Notes under the pieces: model-generated
Told to the model about the DNA's origin: nothing
The model's input: the letters and a program-made list of their open reading frames with translations, nothing else
Database searches by the model: none
Position numbers and translations under genes: made by a program
Assembly (NCBI GenBank): GCA_029968055.1
Contig: JASCNX010000002.1
Span: forward strand, 620,001-684,000
From: Xenophilus aerolatus
GTDB taxonomy: Bacteria; Pseudomonadota; Gammaproteobacteria; Burkholderiales; Burkholderiaceae_C
Direction of reading: 5' to 3'
Length of the DNA: 64,000 nt
Shown: positions 25,629 to 34,050 of the stretch, one piece after another
How positions within the stretch are numbered: the first letter of the stretch is position 1
Layout of the letters: every line of letters starts with the position of its first letter

Positions 25629-25790
25629 GGCCCGCGGCCGACGCCAGCGCCCCTGCCCGTCGTGCCGGCCGATCCACAGCAACGACGGAACAGGCCCCAC
25701 CAAGAGCCCAAAAAGCCAACAGCACGTGACGATCTCGGCCGTGGCGTAGATACAGCAAGCACCGCAGCCCAACGGCACTTCGCACGAAAC

Positions 25791-26729
25791 TCAGCCGAAT
25801 TCCGAGGCCCGCTCCGCGACCAACGCCTCCATGTGCCCACAGATCGCCCCCGGCGTCGTAAACCAGATCTCCCCCGCGTCGCGGGCCTGCGCCAGGTGCT
25901 GCAGCGCCCGCCGCAGGTGCCGCAGCCGGTAAGGCTGGCCCACGATGTAGGGGTGCAGGGCCAGGCCCATCACCAGCGGCTGTTGGCGCGACTGCTCGCG
26001 CATCTCGTCGAAGTTGTCGATCACCATCGTGGCGAAGTCCTTCGCGTCCATCTGCCGCGCCACGATCATCGGGATGTCGTTGAGCTCCTGCGGATAGGGC
26101 ACGGCCCAGAGCAGGCCGCCGCCGCGCACCCGCATGCGCGTGGGCTGGTCGTCGTGGCACCAGTTCAGCGTGTAGCGGTAGCCGGTCTCGGCCAGCAGGT
26201 CGGGCGTGAGACGCGACTCGGAAATCCAGGGCGACAGCCAGCCCGTCGGCGCCGCGCCGCTCTCGCGCTCGATGCGCGCCCTGCAGCGCTCGAGCAGCGC
26301 GCGCTCGCCGGCTTCGTCGTAGTCGCCCTGCCGCTCCGCATTGCTGTGGCCGTGGCCGATCAGTTCGTCGCCGCGCGCCTGCACCGCGGCCAGCAACTCG
26401 GGGCAGTGGTCGTACAGCGCCGTGTTGACCAGCGCGCCGGTCGGCAGGCCCAACTGGTCGAACAGTTCGAGGCAGCGCCAGGCGCCCACGCGGTTGCCGT
26501 ACTCGCGCCAGCCGTGGTTCAGCACATCGGGCTCGGGCGACGCCGGGCCGATGCGCGCGCCCAGCCCGTCGCCAAACGCGAAGTGCTCCAGGTTGAAACC
26601 CAGGTACACCGCCAGCCGCGCGCCGTTGGGCCAAACGTAGCCGGGCCGCTGCGTGATCGGCGCGTAGTCGAAGCGCTCGTGGTGCGGCAGCCGCTCGGGC
26701 CAGCGCGCGCCGCGCGAGGCATCGCTCAT
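25791..26729 (-). CDS. Polysaccharide deacetylase / PuuE-like family protein
   Basis: A 312-residue protein with a NodB-like fold signature: WPNGARLAVYLGFNLEHF at the start, a metal-site-like region ELIGHGHSNAERQGDYDEAG and SPWISESRLTPDLLAETGYRY. This resembles the deacetylase-like allantoinase PuuE group more than cell-wall deacetylases: no signal peptide is present, so it is cytoplasmic. I chose the ATG at 26729 because GGGAGG lies 8 bp upstream on the minus strand; an in-frame GTG at 26747 is possible. The following SnoaL-like gene suggests a small catabolic operon. Substrate unknown. Confidence 0.75.
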   Translation of the reverse strand: MSDASRGARWPERLPHHERFDYAPITQRPGYVWPNGARLAVYLGFNLEHFAFGDGLGARIGPASPEPDVLNHGWREYGNRVGAWRCLELFDQLGLPTGALVNTALYDHCPELLAAVQARGDELIGHGHSNAERQGDYDEAGERALLERCRARIERESGAAPTGWLSPWISESRLTPDLLAETGYRYTLNWCHDDQPTRMRVRGGGLLWAVPYPQELNDIPMIVARQMDAKDFATMVIDNFDEMREQSRQQPLVMGLALHPYIVGQPYRLRHLRRALQHLAQARDAGEIWFTTPGAICGHMEALVAERASEFG

Positions 26730-26766
26730 GCGCGGGCCCTCCCGCACGTCGGATCGCGGCCCGTCG

Positions 26767-27177
26767 TCATGGCTTCACCAGTCCCGCGCGCACCAGCAGC
26801 CATTCCGCGCTGTCGTTCCACACGTCCATCTCGGCGATGCGACCGTGCCGCACCACATAGCGGTCCACGTAGCGGTTGCCCTCGAAGGGTGTGCCGTCGG
26901 GCCAGGCGCCGTACAGCGTGCCGCGGCTGTAGACGATGGTCTCGGCCTCGCTGCCGCCGGCCACCACCTCGGTGGCCTCGATCTTCTTCTTCACCCAGGC
27001 GTAGCGCCCGGCGTTGAAGGCCGTGGCCTCGGCCGGGTGCTTCATGGGCCGGTTGCCGGTGAAGCGGATCTGCATGTCGGGCGCCACCAGCTCGGCGGCG
27101 CTCTCGGGGTCGGGGATCATGTGGCGGCGCAGGTACTCGTCGACGAGCGGTCCGGGCGCGAGGTCGGTAGCGGGCAT
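26767..27177 (-). CDS. Nuclear transport factor 2 / SnoaL-like small protein
   Basis: A 136-residue protein starting MPATDLAPGPLVDEYLRRHM. The pattern of an alpha/beta barrel with LVAPDMQIRFTGNRPM, TPFEGNRYVDRYVVRHGRI and AEMDVWNDSAEWLL matches the SnoaL/NTF2 superfamily, which includes small isomerases, hydratases and dehydratases. GGAG is present upstream of the ATG at 27177. It is probably co-transcribed with the deacetylase-like gene 37 bp downstream. The reaction cannot be inferred. Confidence 0.75.
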   Translation of the reverse strand: MPATDLAPGPLVDEYLRRHMIPDPESAAELVAPDMQIRFTGNRPMKHPAEATAFNAGRYAWVKKKIEATEVVAGGSEAETIVYSRGTLYGAWPDGTPFEGNRYVDRYVVRHGRIAEMDVWNDSAEWLLVRAGLVKP

Positions 27178-27281
27178 GGGGGTCTCCTGGAAGCCGCGCC
27201 GCAGGGCGGGCGCTCGGCCAAGTGTCACGCAAGCGGCGTGCCGTGGCGCGGCGCGCCTTGGGCCGCCGGCACAATCCCGGG

Positions 27282-28529
27282 ATGCGTTTCTTCAAGGACC
27301 TGAGCCTGTCGGCCTTCACCGCGGGCTTCGTCGCCGTGCTGGTGGGCTTCACCAGTTCGGTGGCCATCGTGTTCCAGGCGGCCCAGGCCTTCGGTGCCAC
27401 GCCCGATGTCATCGCCTCGTGGATGTGGGCGCTCGGCCTGGGCATGGGGCTGACCACGCTCGTGCCCTCGCTGTGGCTGCGCAAGCCGGTGATGATCGCC
27501 TGGAGCACGCCCGGAGCCGCCGTGCTGGCCACGGCAGGTGCGGGCCACAGCCTGGGCGAGGCGGTCGGCGCCTTCATCGTGTGCGCGCTGCTCATCACGG
27601 TGGCCGGCGCCACGGGCTGGTTCGAGCGGGTGATGAACCGCATCCCGATGGCGATCGCCTCGGCGCTGCTGGCGGGCGTGCTCGCGCGCTTCGGCCTGGC
27701 CGCCTTCACCGCCGCGCAGACGGCGCTGCCGCTGGTGCTGCTCATGCTGGGCACCTACCTCGTCGCCCGGCGCGTGCTGCCGCGCTATGCGGTGCCGCTG
27801 ACGCTCCTGGTGGCCATCGTCCAGGCGGCATGGCACGGCCAACTCGCCTGGGGCGCGGTGCACCTCGACTTCACCTGGCCCGTCTTCACGGCGCCGGTCT
27901 TCCACTGGCAGACGGCTTTCAGCGTGGCCCTGCCGCTGTTCATCGTCACCATGGCCTCGCAGAACCTGCCCGGCGTGGCGGCCATCCGCGCCTCGGGCTA
28001 CGACCTGCCCGTGAGCAAGCTCATCACCCTCAGCGGCCTGGCCACGCTGGTGCTGGCGCCCGTCGGCGCTTTCGCGCTGAACCTCAGCGCCATCACCGCC
28101 GCCATCTGCATGGGCCGCGAGGCGCACGAAGACCCGGCCCGGCGCTACACGGCGGCCGTGAGTTGCGGGGCGATCTACGTCGTCATCGGCCTCTTCGGCG
28201 CCGCCGTCACCGGGCTGCTCACCGCCTTCCCGAAGGAACTGGTGGCCGCCATCGCCGGGCTGGCGCTGCTGGGCACCATCGGCAACGGGCTGGCCGCGGC
28301 GGTGCGCGACGAGTCGCACCGCGAGGCGGCGCTCATCACCTTCCTAGTCACGCTCTCGGGCGTGGCCATCGCCGGCATCGGCTCGGCCTTCTGGGGCGTG
28401 GTGGCCGGCGCCGTCGCCCTGACCGTCCAGCAGGTCGGCCGAAAGGCCGCCGCCGGCAAGGACATCGCGCCTGCGTGCAAGATGGCGCTCGACAAGAAAA
28501 CCGAAGCCGCCAAGGCTGCCGCGAAATGA
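27282..28529 (+). CDS. BenE family benzoate/H+ symporter-like transporter
   Basis: A 415-residue inner-membrane protein with about twelve helices. FTAGFVAVLVGFTSSVAIVF, TPGAAVLAT and TMASQNLPGVAAIRASGYDL identify the BenE family, whose known member transports benzoate. No aromatic catabolic genes flank it, so the true substrate is open. A basic Lys/Ala tail ends the protein. Its TGA overlaps the ATG of gshB (ATGA), so the two are translationally coupled, which is odd for a benzoate transporter. Confidence 0.87.
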   Translation: MRFFKDLSLSAFTAGFVAVLVGFTSSVAIVFQAAQAFGATPDVIASWMWALGLGMGLTTLVPSLWLRKPVMIAWSTPGAAVLATAGAGHSLGEAVGAFIVCALLITVAGATGWFERVMNRIPMAIASALLAGVLARFGLAAFTAAQTALPLVLLMLGTYLVARRVLPRYAVPLTLLVAIVQAAWHGQLAWGAVHLDFTWPVFTAPVFHWQTAFSVALPLFIVTMASQNLPGVAAIRASGYDLPVSKLITLSGLATLVLAPVGAFALNLSAITAAICMGREAHEDPARRYTAAVSCGAIYVVIGLFGAAVTGLLTAFPKELVAAIAGLALLGTIGNGLAAAVRDESHREAALITFLVTLSGVAIAGIGSAFWGVVAGAVALTVQQVGRKAAAGKDIAPACKMALDKKTEAAKAAAK

Positions 28530-29482
28530 ACCTCCTCTTCGTCGCCGACCCGCTCGAGCACTTCAAGATCTACAAGGACACCACCTTCTCGATGATGCGC
28601 GAGGCGCAGCGTCGCGGCCACCGCGTCGCGGCCTGCCTGCCGCAGGACCTGCAGTGGAAGTCGGGCGACGTGGTCAAGGCCACGGTGCGACAGATCACGC
28701 TCACCGGCGACAAGCACGCCTGGTTCAAAGAGGATCGCATCGAGACGAAAGCGCTGAAGGACTTCGACGCGGTGCTGATGCGCAAGGACCCGCCCTTCGA
28801 CGCCGAATACATCTACGCCACGCACCTGCTTGAGCAGGCCGAGCGCGAGGGCGCGCGGGTGGTCAACAAGCCGCGTTCGCTGCGCGACCACCCCGAGAAG
28901 CTCGCGATCATGGAGTTTCCGCAGTTCACCACGCCCACGCTGGTCACGCGCAGCGCCGAGGCGGTGAAGGACTTCCACGCCGAGCACGGCGACATCATCC
29001 TCAAGCCGCTCGACGGCATGGGCGGCATGGGCATCTTCCGCGTGCGCGAGGACGGGCTGAACCTCGGCTCCATCACCGAGACGCTCAACAAGAACGGCGC
29101 CGAGACCATCATGGTGCAGCGCTTCGTGCCCGACATCGTCAAGGGCGACAAGCGCGTGCTCGTCATCGGCGGCGAGCCGGTGCCCTTCAGCCTGGCGCGC
29201 ATCCCGCAGGGCACCGAGGTGCGCGGCAACCTCGCGGCCGGCGGCAAGGGGGTGGCCCAGCCGCTGACCGACGAGGACTGGACCATCGCGCGCGCCATCG
29301 GCCCGGTGCTGGCGCCGCGCGGGCTGCTGCTGATCGGGCTGGACGTGATCGGCGGCTGCCTCACCGAGATCAACGTCACCAGCCCGACCTGCTTCCAGGA
29401 GATCACCGACCAGACCGGCTTCGACGTGCCGGCGATGTTCGTCGATGCGCTGGAGACGCTCCTGAGCCGGGAAGGCCGCTGA
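28526..29482 (+). CDS. gshB: Glutathione synthase
   Basis: A 318-residue ATP-grasp enzyme that adds glycine to gamma-glutamylcysteine. It has VADPLEHFKIYKDTTFSMMR at the start, VLMRKDPPFDAEYIYATHLL, DIILKPLDGMGGMGIFRV and the C-terminal GLDVIGGCLTEINVTSPTCF metal-binding motif. Its ATG overlaps the benE stop. It works with gshA, about 5.5 kb upstream on the same strand. The convergent PepSY gene ends 25 bp downstream; no hairpin terminator was seen between them. Confidence 0.96.
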   Translation: MNLLFVADPLEHFKIYKDTTFSMMREAQRRGHRVAACLPQDLQWKSGDVVKATVRQITLTGDKHAWFKEDRIETKALKDFDAVLMRKDPPFDAEYIYATHLLEQAEREGARVVNKPRSLRDHPEKLAIMEFPQFTTPTLVTRSAEAVKDFHAEHGDIILKPLDGMGGMGIFRVREDGLNLGSITETLNKNGAETIMVQRFVPDIVKGDKRVLVIGGEPVPFSLARIPQGTEVRGNLAAGGKGVAQPLTDEDWTIARAIGPVLAPRGLLLIGLDVIGGCLTEINVTSPTCFQEITDQTGFDVPAMFVDALETLLSREGR

Positions 29483-29506
29483 CGACCGACCGGCTTGCGC
29501 GGGGGG

Positions 29507-30775
29507 CTACTGAATGGACAGCTGTCGGGCCGGCGTGCGCTGCGCCTGCAGCTGGCGTGACCGCCGCTTGCGCCACCAGATGACGATGCCGGTCACCGAC
29601 AGCATGGCCACCAGCAGGCCCATGCAGGACATGAGGATGCGTCCCGGCAGGCCGAGGATGCGCCCGCCGTGCAGCGGCAGCTGCAGCTGCAGGAACACGT
29701 CCGCCGCCGTGCCGTGCCAGGGCCGGTTGCTGCTCACCACACTGCCGTCCAGTCCGTCCATGTAGAGGTTGGACAGGGCCATGCCGTCGCTGCTGTCGTG
29801 CGAGGCGTGGTCGAAGAAGGAGACGTTGTAGAAGCCGCCCCGCGCGTTGTAGAACACCCCGCCCAGCGGCGTGTCCCAGCCGCGGCGGCGGGCCTCGGCT
29901 TCGGCCAGCGCCACCGCCTCGCGAAAGCCGATCTTCGGCTCGATGCGCGTGCCCGGCGGCCCCATGGGGCGCAGCACGGTGGGCGTTGGCGTGGTCTGCG
30001 AGACGAGCGACATCAGCGGGTAGAACACCTCCCGGTACAGGTTGAGCGAGAAGGAGGTGAAGGCGATCACCACGATCAGCCCCCAGGCCCAGAGGCCGCC
30101 GGCGCGGTGCAGGTCGAAATTGAGCTTGTAGCCGCCGGCGCGCCAGCGCACGGTCCACGCCGGCATCCAGCGCGACCACCACGTGCCGGGCCTGCGGTGT
30201 CGCACCGGCGCGCCGGCCGGCGTCTTCAGGCGCCGGGGCATCGTGAGGCCGAGCGCCACGAAGCTGTCGAGCAGCCACACCAGCGCGACCGTGCCCATGA
30301 TCCACCAACCGATGCGGTCCTGACCCCACAGGGTGGGCACGTGCAGCATGTAGTGCAGCCGCCGGATGAACGGCATCAGCGTCTCGGGCCGCAGCGAGAT
30401 GGCGGTCGAGTCGCGCTGGCCGCGGATCTCGCCGCTCACCGGGTCGACGAAGACCTGGTTGAAGCCGAGCCGGAAGGGGCGTCCGGTGGCCGGATCGGTG
30501 CGCGGCTGCACGAAGTAGCTGGCGGCGTGGCCTTCCTCGAAGCCCAGCGGGAGGTAGGCGACGCGCACGCGCGGGTCATGGGCCTCGACGCGAGCGGCCA
30601 GGTCGAAGGGGTCCTTGAACGGGCCGCGCGCCGGCGTGTCGTAGAGATCGCGGTTGAGCCAGCCGTCGATCTCGTGGTCCCACGAGATCACCGCGCCGGT
30701 CAGGCCGGACACGATGAGGAACAGCGCCACCGCCAGCCCCAGCCAGCGGTGCACCCGGGTGAAGACGGCGCGCAT
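29507..30775 (-). CDS. PepSY-domain membrane protein, probable iron-uptake partner
   Basis: A 422-residue protein of the PepSY-associated transmembrane family. The first helix lies in VHRWLGLAVALFLIVSGLTG followed by ISWDHEID; further helices appear near IGWWIMGTVALVWLLDSFVA, LWAWGLIVVIAFTSFSLNLY and near the C-terminus (MSCMGLLVAMLSVTGIVIWW). Such proteins often accompany TonB siderophore receptors and may be periplasmic or inner-membrane ferric reductases. The gene is 45 bp downstream of the receptor and probably shares its Fur-controlled promoter. Confidence 0.87.
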   Translation of the reverse strand: MRAVFTRVHRWLGLAVALFLIVSGLTGAVISWDHEIDGWLNRDLYDTPARGPFKDPFDLAARVEAHDPRVRVAYLPLGFEEGHAASYFVQPRTDPATGRPFRLGFNQVFVDPVSGEIRGQRDSTAISLRPETLMPFIRRLHYMLHVPTLWGQDRIGWWIMGTVALVWLLDSFVALGLTMPRRLKTPAGAPVRHRRPGTWWSRWMPAWTVRWRAGGYKLNFDLHRAGGLWAWGLIVVIAFTSFSLNLYREVFYPLMSLVSQTTPTPTVLRPMGPPGTRIEPKIGFREAVALAEAEARRRGWDTPLGGVFYNARGGFYNVSFFDHASHDSSDGMALSNLYMDGLDGSVVSSNRPWHGTAADVFLQLQLPLHGGRILGLPGRILMSCMGLLVAMLSVTGIVIWWRKRRSRQLQAQRTPARQLSIQ

Positions 30776-30820
30776 CAGCGAACGGGCGCCGCGGCGGCGC
30801 GAACGAGCGGGGCCATCGGA

Positions 30821-33034
30821 TCAGAAGTCGATCGTGCCGCTCACCGCGAAGGTGCGCGGCTGGCCCATCATCAGGTAGTTCGAACCCTGCGTGCCGCCCA
30901 CCGACGCCCAGTACGACTTGTCGAACAGGTTGTCGACGCGGGCGCGCAGCGTCAGGGTGCGGCCGTTGCCGATGTCCATCAGGTAGCGGGCGCCGACGTC
31001 GACGCGGTTCCAGGCCGGCACGGCCAACGTGTTGGTCGCGTTGGCGTACTGCTTGGAGGTGTGCACCAGGCGGGCATTGACCGCCAGGCCGCGCACGCCC
31101 GGGATGTCCCATTCGGCACCGATGTTGAGCTGCTGCTTCGGCACGCCGATGACGTCGTAGCCGTCGGTGGCGCCGCCCAGCGTGCGGCGCTGTTCGGCGT
31201 CCAGCAGCGTCAGCCCGCCGAGCACGCGCAGGCCCTTCACCGGTTCGCCGTACACCGAGAACTCCAGGCCGCGGTTGCGCTGTTCGCCGTTCGGGCCGTA
31301 GGTCTGGTTGACGACGTAGAAGTTGGGCTGTGCCGTCGAGAAGAAGGCGACGCTGCCGCCGATGGCGCCGCCGTCGTACTTGACGCCAACTTCCTTCTGC
31401 TTGGAGCGGTAGGGCGCGAAGATCTCCCCGCCATTGCTGACCGGGCGGTTGTTCGCGGTGGTGGGGGCGACGTTGCCCTTGACCAGCGCCTCGATGTAGC
31501 TGGCATAGACCGACACGCTGGGCGTCACGCGGAACACCGCGCCCAGCACGGGCGTGGTGCGGCTCTTGTCGTAGCTGCTGTTGAGTGCCCCGGTGTTGTA
31601 GGCGTAGTTCTCCTGTTCGATCTTCTGGCGCCGGGCGCCGATCGTGAGCAGCAGCCGCTCGTCCAGGAAGCCCATGGTGTCGGCGACGGCGACGCTGGAG
31701 GTCTTGGTGACGTCGGTCAGCCGCGGGCCCGTCAGCCAGTTGCCGGTGAAGGCGCCGTTGGCGACGGGGTAGAGCGACGCGTAGGGCGTGTAGATGTTGT
31801 TGCGCACGCTGCCCGAGGAGATGGCGTAGGCGTTGTCGCGGTCGTTGTCGAAGGCGGCCGCCGACGCCACCAGGCTGTGGCTCACCGGTCCGGTCGCGAA
31901 CTTCGCGCGCACGCCGACCTCGCCCGTGCGCACCCGGTCTTCGCGCGTGTTGCTGAAGCGCGTGTTGCTGGTGGCACCGAAGGCGTTGGTGAGGGTGGGG
32001 TTGGACAGCACGTTGTCCTCGTAGCTGCTGCGCACGCCGCCCGCGGCCCAGGCCGTCACCTGGTCGGTGATGTCGACTTCGCCGCGCACCGTCGCGAACT
32101 TGTCGGTCTCCTTGGCATAGGTCCAGGGCTGGGCGAAGTTCGTGCGCGCGTCCGGCACCTGCGGGATGGGCAGGGTGGCCAGCGGCGTGACGCTCGGCCG
32201 GCCCTCGGCCAGGCTGTAGTCCTGGTAGCCGATGTCGGCCGACAGGCGCACGTTGCGGCTGCGCCAGTCGAAGCCCACGCCGAGCGCGCTGAGCTTCTGG
32301 CTCTCGTCGCCGATGCCGGTGCCGCCATCGCGCCGGACGGCGTTGATTCGGATGCCGGTGCTCTGGTCCGGGCCGAAGCGGCGTGCGATGTCGGCGCTGA
32401 CATAGCCCTGGCCGCCGGTCTGCACGCCGAAGCCGATGCGCGTGAGCGGCTCGTTGGGAGCGCGCTTGGGCAGCAGGTTGATGGCGCCGCCGATGCCGCT
32501 GCCGAACGGGGCGGCACCGTTGAGGAAACTGTTGGCGCCGCGGAAGACCTCGACGCGCTCGAAGAATTCCGATGCGATGTACTGGCGCGGCAGCATGCCG
32601 TACAGGCCGTTGTACGCCACGTCGTCGGAATACACCGGGAAGCCACGCACCACGTACAGCTCCTGGAAGTTGCCGAAGCCGCGGGCCTGGCGCACCGAGG
32701 GGTCGTTGAGCAGCACGTCGGCCACGCTGCGCGCCTGCTGGTCCTGGATCAGTTCATTCGTATAGCTGGTGCTGGAGAACGGCGTTTCCATCACGTCCTG
32801 GGTGCCCAGGATGCCGACGCGGCCCCCGCGCGCCACCTGGCCGCCTGCGTAGGGCTTGGCCAGGCCCTCGGCCGACGCGTCGGCGCTGGCCTCGACGGTC
32901 ACGGTCGACAGCGTGCCCGCCGGTGCCGGCGGGGACCCCTCGGCGGGCGTCTGCGCGCTCACGGTGAGCACCTGCAAGGCGAAGAAGGCGGCCCCCGCCA
33001 GAGGGCGGGTTGCGAAAGGGGGAGTCGATGACAT
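30821..33034 (-). CDS. TonB-dependent siderophore receptor
   Basis: A 737-residue outer-membrane barrel with an N-terminal plug. Signal peptide at residues 1 to about 28 (PLAGAAFFALQVLTVSAQ), a TonB-box-like region STVTVEAS, plug motifs SVADVLLNDPSVRQARGFGN, NGLYGMLPRQY, RVEVFRGANSFLNG and GSGIGGAINLLPKRAP, and the barrel ending in Phe (SGTIDF). The ATG at 33034 gives MSSTPPFATRP; a TTG at 33052 was rejected. It imports a ferric siderophore using energy from TonB/ExbB/ExbD. A Fur-box-like site lies upstream. The siderophore is not identifiable. Confidence 0.95.
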   Translation of the reverse strand: MSSTPPFATRPLAGAAFFALQVLTVSAQTPAEGSPPAPAGTLSTVTVEASADASAEGLAKPYAGGQVARGGRVGILGTQDVMETPFSSTSYTNELIQDQQARSVADVLLNDPSVRQARGFGNFQELYVVRGFPVYSDDVAYNGLYGMLPRQYIASEFFERVEVFRGANSFLNGAAPFGSGIGGAINLLPKRAPNEPLTRIGFGVQTGGQGYVSADIARRFGPDQSTGIRINAVRRDGGTGIGDESQKLSALGVGFDWRSRNVRLSADIGYQDYSLAEGRPSVTPLATLPIPQVPDARTNFAQPWTYAKETDKFATVRGEVDITDQVTAWAAGGVRSSYEDNVLSNPTLTNAFGATSNTRFSNTREDRVRTGEVGVRAKFATGPVSHSLVASAAAFDNDRDNAYAISSGSVRNNIYTPYASLYPVANGAFTGNWLTGPRLTDVTKTSSVAVADTMGFLDERLLLTIGARRQKIEQENYAYNTGALNSSYDKSRTTPVLGAVFRVTPSVSVYASYIEALVKGNVAPTTANNRPVSNGGEIFAPYRSKQKEVGVKYDGGAIGGSVAFFSTAQPNFYVVNQTYGPNGEQRNRGLEFSVYGEPVKGLRVLGGLTLLDAEQRRTLGGATDGYDVIGVPKQQLNIGAEWDIPGVRGLAVNARLVHTSKQYANATNTLAVPAWNRVDVGARYLMDIGNGRTLTLRARVDNLFDKSYWASVGGTQGSNYLMMGQPRTFAVSGTIDF

Positions 33035-33053
33035 GGCGCAGCTCGGTAACAAT

Positions 33054-33072
33054 TCAAATGAGAAACATTATT
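33054..33072 (-). promoter_or_regulatory. Fur-box-like site upstream of the TonB receptor
   Basis: TCAAATGAGAAACATTATT matches 13 of 19 positions of the classical Fur consensus and is AT-rich in a high-GC genome. It lies 20 bp before the receptor start. Iron-dependent repression of the receptor and PepSY gene is likely; the match was counted by eye. Confidence 0.65.
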
Positions 33073-33230
33073 GTTACCGAGAATGTGTGCCCGGTTTGCG
33101 GCTTTTCCGTCGGTATCCGATGGGCGGTCTTCGATGCCTACCGATGTGCGGCGTGCAAACAACGGGGGTGCCGCAGGGCTGGGCGGCCCCCGGGCATCCG
33201 GCCGGATGCCAGGGCGCGAGCCTGGACCGC

Positions 33231-33995
33231 TCAGCCGACCTGCCGTCCCTCGCGGAACACGCGCAGCTCGCCGGGCGCGAAGGCCGACCAGGTCTCGTTG
33301 GTGGTGAGCGGCGCCGTCACCACCACGGCCACGCGGTCGTCGGGCGTGGTGTGCTGGGCGAAGTCGATGCGCAGGTCTTCGTCCTTGAGTTGCGCCTGAT
33401 CGAAAGGATGCTGCCGTTCGACGGACCACAGGTGCGTCGACGCATGCGCCCACAGCGCCTGGCCGTTGCTCAGCATGAAGTTGAAGGTGCCGTGCCGGGC
33501 GATGCGGGGTGCCAGCTCGCGCAGCGTGAGCGTCAGCTCCTCCACCGTCGGCACGCCGGCGTGCGACTTGGCCAGCTCCTGCATGATCCAGCAGAAGGCG
33601 TGCTCGCTGTCGGTGTTGCCCACCGGGTGGAAGTTGCCGTGCAGGCGTGGACGGAAGGTCTTCAGGTCGCCGTTGTGCGCGAACACCCAGTAGCGGCCCC
33701 ACAGTTCGCGCACGAAGGGGTGGCAGTTCTGCAGGTTGACCTCGCCCTGCGTCGCCTTGCGGATGTGGGCGATGACGTTGCGGCTCTTGATCGGGTAGCG
33801 CCGGATCAGTTCGGCCACCGGCGACTCGCAGGCCGGCAGGTGGTCGACGAAATGGCGCAGCCCGCGGTCCTCGAAGAATGCGATGCCCCAGCCGTCGGCG
33901 TGGTGGTCGGTGCGGCCGCCGCGCTGCGCGAAGCCCGTGAAGCTGAACTGCACGTCCGTCGGCGTGTTGCAGTTCATCCCTAGCAATTGGCACAT
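33231..33995 (-). CDS. Class II glutamine amidotransferase (YafJ-like)
   Basis: A 254-residue Ntn-hydrolase. After removal of Met the catalytic Cys2 (MCQLLGMNCN) is N-terminal, with HADGWGIAFFED, AHIRKATQGEVNLQNCHPF and FAHNGDL as glutaminase-domain motifs. There is no fused synthase domain, so it is a stand-alone member like E. coli YafJ. The physiological amide acceptor is unknown. It is the next leftward gene after the solute-binding protein, 55 bp away. Confidence 0.88.
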   Translation of the reverse strand: MCQLLGMNCNTPTDVQFSFTGFAQRGGRTDHHADGWGIAFFEDRGLRHFVDHLPACESPVAELIRRYPIKSRNVIAHIRKATQGEVNLQNCHPFVRELWGRYWVFAHNGDLKTFRPRLHGNFHPVGNTDSEHAFCWIMQELAKSHAGVPTVEELTLTLRELAPRIARHGTFNFMLSNGQALWAHASTHLWSVERQHPFDQAQLKDEDLRIDFAQHTTPDDRVAVVVTAPLTTNETWSAFAPGELRVFREGRQVG

Positions 33996-34050
33996 GGGGC
34001 CGATTAGACACGCAGCGGCGTGCCCCCGGTGCGCCTCCGGCCGCCCGGCC

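Larger units (their letters stand above)
25110..25790. other. 681-bp gene-free, repeat-filled region
   Basis: No credible gene is present. It holds an inverted pair of ~114-bp repeats (25173-25286 and 25515-25628), a second short inverted pair (about 25314-25341 with 25651-25677) and, between them, a palindrome built on TTCGACAAGCTCA. Open frames here run through both repeats and have low-complexity composition. It separates rightward kup from the leftward deacetylase gene. Confidence 0.75.

Noticed and set aside
25222-25749. Open frames in the repeat-rich gap
   Set aside because: They read through inverted repeats, share segments in opposite copies and have no start site or family.
27282-28529. 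Benzoate operon
   Set aside because: Only the transporter family suggests it; no benzoate dioxygenase or ring-cleavage genes are nearby.
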